64,000 nucleotides of DNA from the NCBI RefSeq assembly GCF_002532045.1, contig NZ_NWTG01000003.1, forward strand, positions 310,001 through 374,000, given 5' to 3'. The stretch's first letter is position 1; each line of letters starts with the position of its first letter. This DNA comes from Bradyrhizobium sp. C9. Lineage in GTDB: Bacteria; Pseudomonadota; Alphaproteobacteria; Rhizobiales; Xanthobacteraceae. The notes under the pieces were generated by a model, which was not told the DNA's origin, made no database searches, and saw only the letters and a list, made by a program, of their open reading frames with translations. Of the stretch, positions 26,445 to 34,252 are shown piece after piece. Position numbers and translations under genes: made by a program.

Positions 26445-27836
26445 ATGATGCCCTCACGCCGATCGATTGCCCTGTTCGCTGCCGCCTTCGTTTCAACCAT
26501 CCCGCTGTCGGGCACCAGCCTCCGCGCCCAGACCACCGTCACCTCGGAACGCCCTGCGAGCTTCACGCTCGACAACGGCCTGCAGGTCGTGGTGATTCCC
26601 GATCACCGCACGCCGGTCGTGACGCAGATGATCTGGTACAAGGTCGGCTCCGCCGACGAGACGCCGGGCAAATCGGGCCTCGCACATTTCCTCGAACACC
26701 TGATGTTCAAGGGCACCGCCAAGCACCCGGCCGGCGAGTTCTCGCAGACCGTGCTGCGCGTCGGCGGCAACGAGAACGCCTTCACCTCCAACGACTACAC
26801 CGGCTATTTCCAGCGCGTGCCGCGCGAGCAACTGCCCACCATGATGGAGTTCGAGGCCGACCGCATGACCGGCCTGATCCTGAAGGATGAGAATGTGCTG
26901 CCCGAGCGCGATGTCGTGCTCGAGGAGTTCAACATGCGGGTTGCCAACAACCCGGATGCAAGGCTCACCGAGCAGATCATGGCCGCGCTCTATCTCAACC
27001 ATCCCTACGGCCGGCCGGTGATCGGCTGGCACCAGGAGATCGAGAAGCTCGACCGCGAGGATGCGCTCGCCTTCTACCGCCGCTTCTATGCGCCGAACAA
27101 CGCGATCCTGGTCATCGCCGGCGATGTCGACGTCAAGGACATCCGCCCGCTGGTCGAGAAGAATTTCGGCCCGATCCCGGCGCAACGTGTGATCCCCGAG
27201 AAGCGGGTCCGGCCGCAGGAGCCGACCCCGGCCGCGCCGCGCACCGTGACGTTGTCGGACCCCCGCGTCGAACAGCCGAACCTGCGCCGCTACTATCTGG
27301 TGCCGTCGGCGACCACGGCGGCGGCCGGCGAGAGCCAGGCGCTCGACGTGCTCGCGCAATTGATGGGCGGCGGCGCCAACTCCTACCTCTATCGCTCGCT
27401 GGTGATCGACAAGGGCATCGCGATCTCGGCCGGTGCCGGCTATCAGGGCACCGCGCTCGATCCGTCGCAATTCTCGATCGCGGTGACGCCCAAGGCCGGC
27501 GTCGAGTTCGCGCAGATCGAGGACGCGATCGACAAGGTGATCGCCGATCTCGCGCAGAACCCCGCGCGCGCCGAGGATCTCGAACGGGTCAAGACCCAGC
27601 TGATCGCGGAGGCGATCTACGCCCAGGACAACCAGGCGACGCTGGCGCGCTGGTATGGCGGCGCGCTGACCACCGGGCTCAGCATCGACGACATCAGGAG
27701 TTGGCCGGACCGCATTCGCGCCGTCACCGCCGAGCAGGTGCGCGCTGCTGCCGCCACCTGGCTCGACAAGAAGCGGTCGGTGACCGGCTATCTGATCAAG
27801 GATACTGCGCCGAAACGCGAGGAGAAGCGCTCGTGA
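26445..27836 (+). CDS. M16 family zinc peptidase, catalytic subunit
   Basis: A 463-residue exported peptidase. A signal peptide covers about 1-27 (LSGTSLRAQ). The inverted zinc motif HxxEH is intact: His81-Phe-Leu-Glu84-His85 (GLAHFLEHLMFKGT), with the distal Glu in ERDVVLEEFNMR near residue 160. The C-terminal half lacks the Arg/Tyr pair that M16 enzymes use for substrate binding. That pair is found in the next gene. The stop overlaps the GTG start of the partner by three bases. Starts ATG 26445 or 26448 both fit the signal peptide. Confidence 0.93.
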   Translation: MMPSRRSIALFAAAFVSTIPLSGTSLRAQTTVTSERPASFTLDNGLQVVVIPDHRTPVVTQMIWYKVGSADETPGKSGLAHFLEHLMFKGTAKHPAGEFSQTVLRVGGNENAFTSNDYTGYFQRVPREQLPTMMEFEADRMTGLILKDENVLPERDVVLEEFNMRVANNPDARLTEQIMAALYLNHPYGRPVIGWHQEIEKLDREDALAFYRRFYAPNNAILVIAGDVDVKDIRPLVEKNFGPIPAQRVIPEKRVRPQEPTPAAPRTVTLSDPRVEQPNLRRYYLVPSATTAAAGESQALDVLAQLMGGGANSYLYRSLVIDKGIAISAGAGYQGTALDPSQFSIAVTPKAGVEFAQIEDAIDKVIADLAQNPARAEDLERVKTQLIAEAIYAQDNQATLARWYGGALTTGLSIDDIRSWPDRIRAVTAEQVRAAAATWLDKKRSVTGYLIKDTAPKREEKRS

Positions 27837-29197
27837 GCTATTCCATCACCCGCCGCGCGGCGCTGATCGGCGGCGCCTGCGCCGCAATGCTGACGCTGAC
27901 GTCAGTGCCCTCGCAGGCCGCGGCCAAGATCCAGCGGCTGGTGTCGCCCGGCGGCATCGAGGCGTGGTTCGTGCAGGACGCCACCGTGCCGCTGATCGCG
28001 ATGGAATATTCCTTCGGCGGCGGCGCCAGCCAGGATCCGTCCGGCAAGCCCGGCGTCGGCAATCTGGTCGCCGACCTGCTCGACGAGGGCTCCGGCGATC
28101 TCGATTCCAAGACCTATCATGAGCGGCTGGAGCGCCGCGCCATCGAGCTCAGCTTCCAGTCCAACCGCGATCAGTTCCGCGGCTCGCTGCGCATGCTCAA
28201 GGACAACAAGGACGAGGCCTACGACCTGTTGCGGATGGCGCTGACCTCGCCGCACTTCGAGCCGAAGGACGTCGAACGCATCCGCGCCCAGGTGATCTCG
28301 AACCTGCGCCGCGAATCGACCAACCCGTCCTCGCTGTCGGGCCGCAAGTTCCTCGAGCTCGCCTTCGGCGATCATCCCTATGGCAGGACGGCGACCGGTA
28401 CCCTCGAGAGCGTGCCGACCATCGAGATCGCCGACCTGAAGGACTATGTCCGCCGCATCATCGCCAAGGACACGCTGCGGATCGCCGTGGTCGGCGATGT
28501 CGATCCCGATACGCTCGGCAAGCTGCTGGACAAGACCTTCGGCGGCCTGCCGGCCAAGGCCGAATTGACGCCGATTCCCGACGTCGTGGCGACCAAGCCG
28601 CCGCAGCGCGCCTTCGTCCCGCTCGACGTGCCGCAGACCGTCGTCACCTTCGGCGGCCCCGGCATCAACAGGCACGACCCGGACTTCATGGCCGGCTATG
28701 TGATGAACCACATTCTCGGCGGCGGCGGGCTGTCGTCGCGGCTGTACAAGGAAGTGCGCGAGAAGCGCGGGCTGGCCTATTCGATCTATGAAGCGCTGCT
28801 CTGGATGGATCATTCCGCGCTGTTCATCGGCAACACCGGCACCCGGGCCGACCGCGCCGGCGAGACCGTCGATGCGATCGAGGCGGAGATCCGCCGCATC
28901 GCCGAGCAAGGTCCGACGCAGCAGGAGCTCGACGAGGCGAAGTCCTATCTGAAGGGCTCGCAGATGCTGGCGCTCGACACCTCCTCCAAGCTCGCGCAGG
29001 CGATGCTGCAATACCAGCTCGACAAGCTGCCGATCGACTACATCGAGAAGCGCAGCGCCATCGTCGATGCGGTGACGCTCGACGACGTCAAGCGGGTTTC
29101 CAAGAGGCTGTGGGGCAACGGCCTGCTCACCGTGATCGTCGGCCGCGCCCCGCAAGCCGCAGCGCAGCCGGTCTCGGCGCCGCCGAAGGCGAACTGA
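27833..29197 (+). CDS. M16 family peptidase-like partner subunit without zinc site
   Basis: A 454-residue exported M16-fold protein. It starts with GTG and has a twin-arginine-like ITRRAALIGGACAAM signal region. Where the zinc motif should be it reads GVGNLVADLLDEGS, so no HxxEH exists and it cannot bind zinc there. In its second half it has EVREKRGLAYSIYE, the Arg/Tyr substrate-binding pair missing from the upstream subunit. This matches the split-function M16B heterodimers described in Sphingomonas, in which one chain holds zinc and the other the R/Y pair. Its product probably works only together with the upstream peptidase. Confidence 0.9.
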   Translation: MSYSITRRAALIGGACAAMLTLTSVPSQAAAKIQRLVSPGGIEAWFVQDATVPLIAMEYSFGGGASQDPSGKPGVGNLVADLLDEGSGDLDSKTYHERLERRAIELSFQSNRDQFRGSLRMLKDNKDEAYDLLRMALTSPHFEPKDVERIRAQVISNLRRESTNPSSLSGRKFLELAFGDHPYGRTATGTLESVPTIEIADLKDYVRRIIAKDTLRIAVVGDVDPDTLGKLLDKTFGGLPAKAELTPIPDVVATKPPQRAFVPLDVPQTVVTFGGPGINRHDPDFMAGYVMNHILGGGGLSSRLYKEVREKRGLAYSIYEALLWMDHSALFIGNTGTRADRAGETVDAIEAEIRRIAEQGPTQQELDEAKSYLKGSQMLALDTSSKLAQAMLQYQLDKLPIDYIEKRSAIVDAVTLDDVKRVSKRLWGNGLLTVIVGRAPQAAAQPVSAPPKAN

Positions 29198-29238
29198 CAC
29201 GGTTCGGCGCGCGGCTCCTTCATCCACACCACCGTTAT

Positions 29239-29296
29239 GGCCACCCCTCTCCCCACCCTCCCCCGCAAAGGGGGGGGGGTGGGGAGAGGGGTGGCC
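29239..29296. repeat. Large palindromic element with a G10 run
   Basis: Perfect 19-bp arms GGCCACCCCTCTCCCCACC (29239-29257) and its complement (29278-29296) flank a loop with CCCCCGCAAAG and ten consecutive G (29270-29279). Same composition class as the elements at 33577-33698 and 37487-37591. It sits between the M16 operon and arfB and may end the M16 transcript. Confidence 0.75.
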
Positions 29297-29405
29297 GCGC
29301 ACTCCGAGCGTTGACGTAACGAACACTGCATCAACACCGCCCAACCACGCCCATCGCAAACCCGCTATCCTGCGGCCGCCGATTCTTCCCTCCACGGGTG
29401 ATGTC

Positions 29406-29825
29406 ATGCTGCGGCTGTCCCGCGACCTTACGATCGACGAGAACGACATTGAGATCGTCTTTGTCCGCGCCTCCGGTCCGGGAGGGCAGAATGTCAACAA
29501 GGTCTCGACTGCGGCCCAGCTGCGTTTCGACACGAACAAGATCGCGCTGCCGCCGGATGCGGCGCAGCGGCTGGCGCGGCTCGCCGGCAGCCGCATGACC
29601 AAGGACGGCGTGATCGTGATCCAGGCGTTCCGCTTCCGCACCCAGGAGCGCAATCGCGCGGATGCGATCGAGCGGCTGTTCGAGATGCTGAAGGAAGCGA
29701 TGGTGCGGCCGACACCGCGGCGCCCGACCAGGCCGACGCTCGGCTCCAAGCAACGCCGGCTCGAAGGCAAGAAACGCCGCAGCGACATCAAGGCCGGTCG
29801 CGGCAGTCAACGTTTCGACGATTAG
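29406..29825 (+). CDS. arfB: Alternative ribosome-rescue factor / peptidyl-tRNA hydrolase
   Basis: A 139-residue single-domain release factor. The GGQ motif is at 26-28 (SGPGGQNVNKVST), followed by a class I RF domain-3 fold and a basic tail (about 108-139, KQRRLEGKKRRSDIKAGRG) which enters the empty mRNA channel of stalled ribosomes. Both parts needed for rescue of non-stop ribosomes are present. No codon-recognition domain exists, which separates it from PrfA/PrfB. Monocistronic, convergent with a small secreted protein gene. Confidence 0.94.
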   Translation: MLRLSRDLTIDENDIEIVFVRASGPGGQNVNKVSTAAQLRFDTNKIALPPDAAQRLARLAGSRMTKDGVIVIQAFRFRTQERNRADAIERLFEMLKEAMVRPTPRRPTRPTLGSKQRRLEGKKRRSDIKAGRGSQRFDD

Positions 29826-29831
29826 GGAATA

Positions 29832-29864
29832 CCGGACACAGCGCACACGCGACGCTGTATCCGG
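29832..29864. terminator. Hairpin between convergent genes
   Basis: CCGGACACAGCG (29832-29843) pairs with CGCTGTATCCGG (29853-29864) with one mismatch. It lies between the convergent arfB and the gene at 29878-30186 and may serve both as a transcript end, although neither side has a T-run. Confidence 0.5.
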
Positions 29865-29877
29865 GATCCATCGCGGA

Positions 29878-30186
29878 TCAGTACTTCTTGGTCGCAGGCG
29901 CCATCTCGGAACCGCCGCCCGATTTCGGTGTGGCGTGGCCGCTGCCGACCGTTCCCTTGCTGCCCGACTTGGCGCTGGTGCCGCTTTTTTGCGTCGGCGA
30001 AGTCGGTTGCGCTGCCATTTCCTCATCGCCGCTGCCGGACATGCCGCCGCCCTGCTGCACGGTCCCGCTGCCCGCTGCACCGCCGCGAAGCTGGGTATTC
30101 GGCGTAGCCGCCCCCTGCGCCAGGACGGGGCCGGCCATCACGGCCGAGATGGCAAGGGCGAGCACGCTGGTTCTTGCAAACGTCAT
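29878..30186 (-). CDS. Small secreted Gly/Ser/Thr-rich protein
   Basis: A 102-residue exported protein. The signal peptide is clear (MTFARTSVLALAISAVMAGPVLAQ). The mature 78 residues are low-complexity, rich in Gly, Ser, Thr, Lys and Pro (GGAAGSGTVQQGGGMSGSG and later KSGTSAKSGSKGTVGSG), and predicted disordered. No known domain. Small secreted proteins of this make-up are common in Bradyrhizobium. It diverges from the cytochrome c gene. The larger open frame to 30627 contains no better start. Confidence 0.7.
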   Translation of the reverse strand: MTFARTSVLALAISAVMAGPVLAQGAATPNTQLRGGAAGSGTVQQGGGMSGSGDEEMAAQPTSPTQKSGTSAKSGSKGTVGSGHATPKSGGGSEMAPATKKY

Positions 30187-30488
30187 CCATTTCTCCAGGA
30201 CTTTGATTGACGATGGACGGAGCGGCGCAGGTGTGCGCCGTTTGCAGCGCCGACCCTGAACCCCATCGCGCGAGACTGAATTTTCCGCAAACGGCGCACG
30301 CGCCATGCAAGCTTCGTGGTGTGGTGATCGTGCAGGGATTTCGCGGTCATTTTGCGGATTTGTCGTCCGCATATGCGGCAAGGATCGGTTCCGCGCCAGA
30401 TCAACGCCCAGCTTTGTTCTGCCGTGAAACAGCCCGCTACTACCAACGGCCGATTTCAGCCTCCTACAGTCACCGCACAGAGGCGGTG
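30187..30488. other. Divergent intergenic region
   Basis: 302 bp between the small secreted protein gene and the cytochrome c gene. It should hold both promoters. I see no strong palindrome, direct repeat or convincing small gene in it. Confidence 0.4.
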
Positions 30489-30908
30489 ATGTATATGACA
30501 AAGCTGCGCGCCAGATGGACGGCAAAGTGGACGTTGGCGCTGGGATTTTGCAGCGCGATGTTTGCAGTGCAAATGACGGCTGCGCAAATGCCCTTGCCTG
30601 CCGCCAAGCCGCCCGACGGGGCGACACTGTTCAAGCAGCAATGCGCGACCTGCCACACGTCAAACACCTCGGACCCCGTCCGGCAAGGACCGTCGCTCTA
30701 CAAGATCGTCGGCCGCCATGCCGGCAAGGCCGACGGCTTCAAATATTCCGCAGGCTTCGCCAACGCGGATTTCGTCTGGGACGACACCAGGCTCGATGCC
30801 TGGCTGACCAATCCACAACAGGTGATCCCCGGCGCCGTGATGGCTTATCGGCAGGCCAAGCCGGAAACCCGCGCCATGATCATCGCCTATCTGAAGGAGC
30901 TGAACTGA
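30489..30908 (+). CDS. Class I cytochrome c
   Basis: A 139-residue exported monoheme cytochrome. A signal peptide (about 1-32, TAA or AAQ) precedes the heme site CATCH (52-56), and Met118 in PGAVMAYRQ is the likely sixth ligand; LYKIVGRHAG and FVWDD.LDAWLTNP are typical of small soluble cytochromes c such as c550/CycM types. The start ATG 30489 or 30495 is uncertain. The next gene follows without any gap. With the GMC dehydrogenase two genes on, it may accept its electrons in the periplasm; this is inference. Confidence 0.9.
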   Translation: MYMTKLRARWTAKWTLALGFCSAMFAVQMTAAQMPLPAAKPPDGATLFKQQCATCHTSNTSDPVRQGPSLYKIVGRHAGKADGFKYSAGFANADFVWDDTRLDAWLTNPQQVIPGAVMAYRQAKPETRAMIIAYLKELN

Positions 30909-31304
30909 ATGGCGAAACCCGTGCATTCGATGATCCGCGTGCTCGACGAGGCCAAGGCGCTCGACTTCTATCAGCGCGCGTTCGGGCTCGAGATCGCGGA
31001 CAATCTGCGATTTGGCGATTTCGCGCTGGTCTATCTGCGCCATCCCTCCTCGCCGTTCGAGGTCGAGCTCACGGTCAATTTCGACCGCAAGGAGCCCTAC
31101 GTGATCGGCGACGGCTATGGCCATCTCGCTGTCGTCGTCGATGACCTCGATGCCGAGCACGCGCGCTTCGAGAAGGAGAAACTGTCGCCCGGGCCGCTGC
31201 GCGACTTCAAGCATGACGGCAAGACGCTGGCGCGCTTCTTCTTCGTCTCCGATCCCGACGGCTACAAGATCGAGGTGATCCAGCGCGGCGGGCGCTTCGG
31301 CTAG
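30909..31304 (+). CDS. gloA: Lactoylglutathione lyase (glyoxalase I), VOC family
   Basis: A 131-residue metalloenzyme that isomerises the methylglyoxal-glutathione hemithioacetal to S-lactoylglutathione. The two VOC modules give metal ligands His6, Glu53, His72 and Glu122, spaced almost as in E. coli GloA (5, 56, 74, 122). N-terminal MIRVLDEAKALDFYQRAFGL is typical of the family. It starts directly after the cytochrome c stop. A palindromic element begins on its last stop base. Other VOC functions cannot be excluded. Confidence 0.85.
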   Translation: MAKPVHSMIRVLDEAKALDFYQRAFGLEIADNLRFGDFALVYLRHPSSPFEVELTVNFDRKEPYVIGDGYGHLAVVVDDLDAEHARFEKEKLSPGPLRDFKHDGKTLARFFFVSDPDGYKIEVIQRGGRFG

Positions 31305-31352
31305 AGCATGATCCGGAAAAGTGGGAACCGGTTTTCCGAAAAGATCATGCTC
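31304..31352. repeat. Bradyrhizobium-type palindromic element, GCATGAT family
   Basis: GAGCATGATC (31304-31313) and GATCATGCTC (31343-31352) are perfect 10-bp arms around CGGAAAAGTGGGAACCGG and TTTTCCGAAAA. It begins on the last base of the gloA stop codon. A decayed relative lies at 14452-14496. Confidence 0.85.
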
Positions 31353-31392
31353 AAATAACAAAGCATCAGAAAATAATCTACGGAGGAAACCC

Positions 31393-31941
31393 ATGAGAGA
31401 AATCGATCGACGCAGCAAATATGACCGGCGTGTGTTTCTCAAAGGCGCGGCCGTCACCGCACCCGCCGTCGCGATCGCGACATCGACCGGGCTTGGCATC
31501 ACCGATGCGTGGGCCGATGAGGCTGGCACGCTGACACCGGCCACCATGAAGACATTGCTGAAGGTGGCGCGCGACATCTATCCGCACGATTTCCTCGGCG
31601 ACAGCTACTACATCACCGCAGTGAAGCCGTGGGATGACAAGGCCGCCAAGGATCCGGCGGTCAAATCGCTGATCAATGAGGGCGTCGCGAGACTCGATCA
31701 GGCGGCCAACGACCGCCACAAGGTGCCCTATGCCCAGATCGCCTGGGAGAACGATCGCGTCGCGCTGCTGCAGCAGATCGAGCAAAGCGCGTTCTTCCAG
31801 AAGATCCGCGGCGATCTCATCGCATCGCTCTACAACAACAAGGAGGTGTGGCCGCGGTTCGGCTACGAGGGCTCCTCCGCCGAGCATGGCGGCTACATCA
31901 AGCGCGGCTTCGCCGATATCGACTGGCTGCCGAAGGCTTGA
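31393..31941 (+). CDS. Tat-exported small subunit of a GMC dehydrogenase (gluconate 2-dehydrogenase subunit 3-like)
   Basis: A 182-residue protein with a twin-arginine signal (SKYDRRVFLKGAAVTAPAVA) of about 40 residues. The mature part (TMKTLLKVARDIYPHDFLGD...YY) resembles the gluconate 2-dehydrogenase subunit 3 family, whose members help export and assemble the flavoprotein partner, which has no signal of its own. GGAGG at 31382-31386 lies before ATG 31393. The GMC flavoprotein gene starts 25 bp downstream. So this subunit probably carries the large subunit through Tat. Confidence 0.85.
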   Translation: MREIDRRSKYDRRVFLKGAAVTAPAVAIATSTGLGITDAWADEAGTLTPATMKTLLKVARDIYPHDFLGDSYYITAVKPWDDKAAKDPAVKSLINEGVARLDQAANDRHKVPYAQIAWENDRVALLQQIEQSAFFQKIRGDLIASLYNNKEVWPRFGYEGSSAEHGGYIKRGFADIDWLPKA

Positions 31942-31965
31942 ACCGGACAACGTCGGGAGGAAACA

Positions 31966-33534
31966 ATGGCAAAATTCGATCTGAATGACAGCGGCGTTGT
32001 CGTGATCGTCGGCTCCGGCGCCGGCGGCGGCACGCTCGGCAACGAACTGGCGCAGAAGGGCATCAAGGTCGTGATCCTCGAAGCCGGCCCGCGCATCGAG
32101 AACCAGGACTTCATCAACGATGAATGGGACAGCTTCGGCCAGCTCGCCTGGTCGGACATGCGCACGACGTCGGGAAGCTGGCGCGTCCACAAGGATTTCC
32201 CGAACATTCCGGCCTGGATCGTGAAGGCGGTCGGCGGATCCACCGTGCACTGGGCCGGCGCCTCGCTGCGCTTCGATGAGCACGAATTCAAGATCAAGTC
32301 GGCCTACGGCAACATCCCCGGCGCCAACCTGTTGGACTGGCCGATCACGCTCGCCGAGATGGAGCCCTATTACGCCAAGGCCGAGAACAAGATGGGCGTC
32401 ACCCGCACCAACGGCATTGCCGGACTGCCCGGCAACAATAACTTCAAGGTGCTGGAAGCCGGCGCCAGGAAGCTCGGCTACAAGGAGGTGCACACCGGGC
32501 GGATGGCGATCAACAGCGAGCCGCGCGACGGCCGCGGCTCGTGCCAGCAGATCGGCTTCTGCTTCCAGGGCTGCAAGTCGGGCGCCAAATGGTCGACGCT
32601 CTACACCGAGATCCCGAAGGGCGAAGCCACCGGCAATCTCGAGGTGCGCCCCGGCAGCATGGTGATCAAGATCGAGCACGACCCATCCGGCAAGGTGACC
32701 GGCGTGGTCTATGCGGATGAGAGCGGCGCGATGCAGCGCCAGAAGGCGCGCGTCGTCGCGGTCGCCGGCAACTCGATCGAAAGTCCGCGGCTGCTGCTCA
32801 ACAGCGCCTCCAGCATGTTCCCGGATGGCCTCGCCAATTCATCGGGCCAGGTCGGCCGCAATTATTTGCGGCACATGACCGGCAGCGTGTATGCGACCTT
32901 CGAGAAGTCGGTGCACATGTATCGCGGCACCACGATGGCCGGCATCATCCGCGACGAGGCGAAGAACGATCCGAAGCGCGGCTTCGTCGGCGGCTACGAG
33001 ATGGAGACGCTGTCGCTCGGCCTGCCCTTCATGGCGGCGTTTCTCAATCCCGGGGCCTGGGGCCGCAGCTTCACCAGCGCCATGGAAGGCTATCCGCGGA
33101 TGGCCGGCATGTGGCTGGTCGGCGAGGACCTGCCGCAGGAGACCAACCGCGTCACGCTGGATCCGACCATCAAGGACAAGTTCGGCATGCCGGTCGCGAG
33201 CGTGCATTTCGACGATCACCCGAACGACGTCGCGATGCGCGATCACGCCTACAAGCAGGGTGCCGCGGTCTATGAGGCGGTCGGCGCCACCGTGACCTAT
33301 CCGACGCCGCCCTATCCCTCGACCCACAACATGGGCACCAACCGGATGAGCGAGAAGCCGCGCGACGGCGTGGTCAACAAGTTCGGCCAGAGCCACGACA
33401 TCAAGAACCTGTTCGTCTCCGACGGCAGCCAGTTCACGTCAGGCGCGGCGTGCAACCCGACGCTGACGATCGTGTCGCTGGCGATCCGGCAGGCCGACAC
33501 GATCGCGGGCGCGATGCAGCGCAAGGAGATCTGA
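31966..33534 (+). CDS. GMC-family FAD-dependent dehydrogenase, large subunit
   Basis: A 522-residue flavoprotein. The FAD-binding GSGAGGG (16-22) lies near the N-terminus; a Cys-containing segment SCQQIGFCFQGCKSGAKW is placed as in gluconate, sorbitol and fructose dehydrogenase large subunits. The catalytic pair is His454 (STHNMGT) and Asn497 (GAACNPT). There is no signal peptide, so it should be exported with the Tat subunit encoded just upstream. The substrate, a sugar or sugar acid alcohol, cannot be read. It would oxidise in the periplasm and feed electrons to a cytochrome. Confidence 0.9.
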   Translation: MAKFDLNDSGVVVIVGSGAGGGTLGNELAQKGIKVVILEAGPRIENQDFINDEWDSFGQLAWSDMRTTSGSWRVHKDFPNIPAWIVKAVGGSTVHWAGASLRFDEHEFKIKSAYGNIPGANLLDWPITLAEMEPYYAKAENKMGVTRTNGIAGLPGNNNFKVLEAGARKLGYKEVHTGRMAINSEPRDGRGSCQQIGFCFQGCKSGAKWSTLYTEIPKGEATGNLEVRPGSMVIKIEHDPSGKVTGVVYADESGAMQRQKARVVAVAGNSIESPRLLLNSASSMFPDGLANSSGQVGRNYLRHMTGSVYATFEKSVHMYRGTTMAGIIRDEAKNDPKRGFVGGYEMETLSLGLPFMAAFLNPGAWGRSFTSAMEGYPRMAGMWLVGEDLPQETNRVTLDPTIKDKFGMPVASVHFDDHPNDVAMRDHAYKQGAAVYEAVGATVTYPTPPYPSTHNMGTNRMSEKPRDGVVNKFGQSHDIKNLFVSDGSQFTSGAACNPTLTIVSLAIRQADTIAGAMQRKEI

Positions 33535-33576
33535 GAGATTGATGCGATCGGATTGAATAGCAACCCCAAGGAAACT

Positions 33577-33698
33577 GCCCACCCTCTCCCGCTTGCGGGG
33601 GAGGGCTGGGGTGGGGGCTCTCTCCGCGAGTCACATCGTGGAGAGAGCCCCCACCCGCTGCGCTACGCGCAGCGACCTCCCCCGCAAGCGGGAGAGGT
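33577..33698. repeat. Composite palindromic element
   Basis: Four nested or adjacent hairpins: CCCTCTCCCGC..GCGGGGGAGGG (about 33582-33605), perfect 13-bp arms GGGGGCTCTCTCC (33613-33625) and GGAGAGAGCCCCC (33640-33652), CGCTGCGC..GCGCAGCG (33657-33675), and ACCTCCCCCGC..GCGGGAGAGGT. It fills the gap between the convergent GMC and ribbon-helix-helix genes. Confidence 0.8.
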
Positions 33699-33707
33699 GA
33701 AAGAAGC

Positions 33708-34019
33708 CTATTCCGCGGCGTCGAGGATGGGCTGGCGCTGGAATTCGGCGGCCGGAGCTGCGCTCTGCGAGCGATAGATCAAGCAACAGCAACGCAACAG
33801 CGACGCGAAATTATTGACCTCGCCGTGGTGATCGAGGACTTCGCCATAGAGCGTGGTGACGAACTTGGCGACGCTCATGCCCTCCTTGGCGGCGATCTCC
33901 TCCAGCGTGTCCCAGAACGACATCTCCAGCCGGATCGAGGTGCAATGACCGCCGATCCGCAGCGACCGGGTCTGCGATTCATAATTGCGCTGCGGCTGGT
34001 GCGAGAACAAATGGCACAT
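33708..34019 (-). CDS. Ribbon-helix-helix domain protein
   Basis: A 103-residue protein. Residues 20-75 (RIGGHCTSIRLEMSFWDTLEEIAAKEGMSVAKFVTTLYGEV) fit the RHH_4-type fold seen in small DNA-binding or adaptor proteins of alphaproteobacteria. The C-terminal 30 residues (CCCLIYRSQS.. AEFQRQP) are family-typical but of unknown role. It converges on the GMC gene across the composite palindrome and diverges from mutL. A short AT-rich stretch at 34037-34065 upstream probably holds its promoter. Regulator of the neighbouring dehydrogenase is possible but not shown. Confidence 0.8.
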   Translation of the reverse strand: MCHLFSHQPQRNYESQTRSLRIGGHCTSIRLEMSFWDTLEEIAAKEGMSVAKFVTTLYGEVLDHHGEVNNFASLLRCCCLIYRSQSAAPAAEFQRQPILDAAE

Positions 34020-34252
34020 GGCTATCCTCCCGATCGGATTATAATTTTTCTAAACGATATACCCGCGCGTGCGGCGTCACAATCGCCACGTAGGGCGTAG
34101 CCGCTCCACACGCGAAGGTGAGTGTCTTCAAGGCGATAGGCCTGCTCCATCCCCAGCTAAAGGCAGCCATTCGCGGGCCGCCCCATGCATTTGGCCGGCG
34201 AGCCGACTAGAATGCCGCCGAACCTCGAATCCCTGTCCGATCGCGCAAATCC

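Noticed and set aside
27833..29197. Second M16 gene considered as a pseudogene because it lacks the zinc motif
   Set aside because: The frame is full length, keeps the complementary Arg/Tyr pair and is translationally coupled to the catalytic chain, as expected for a working partner.
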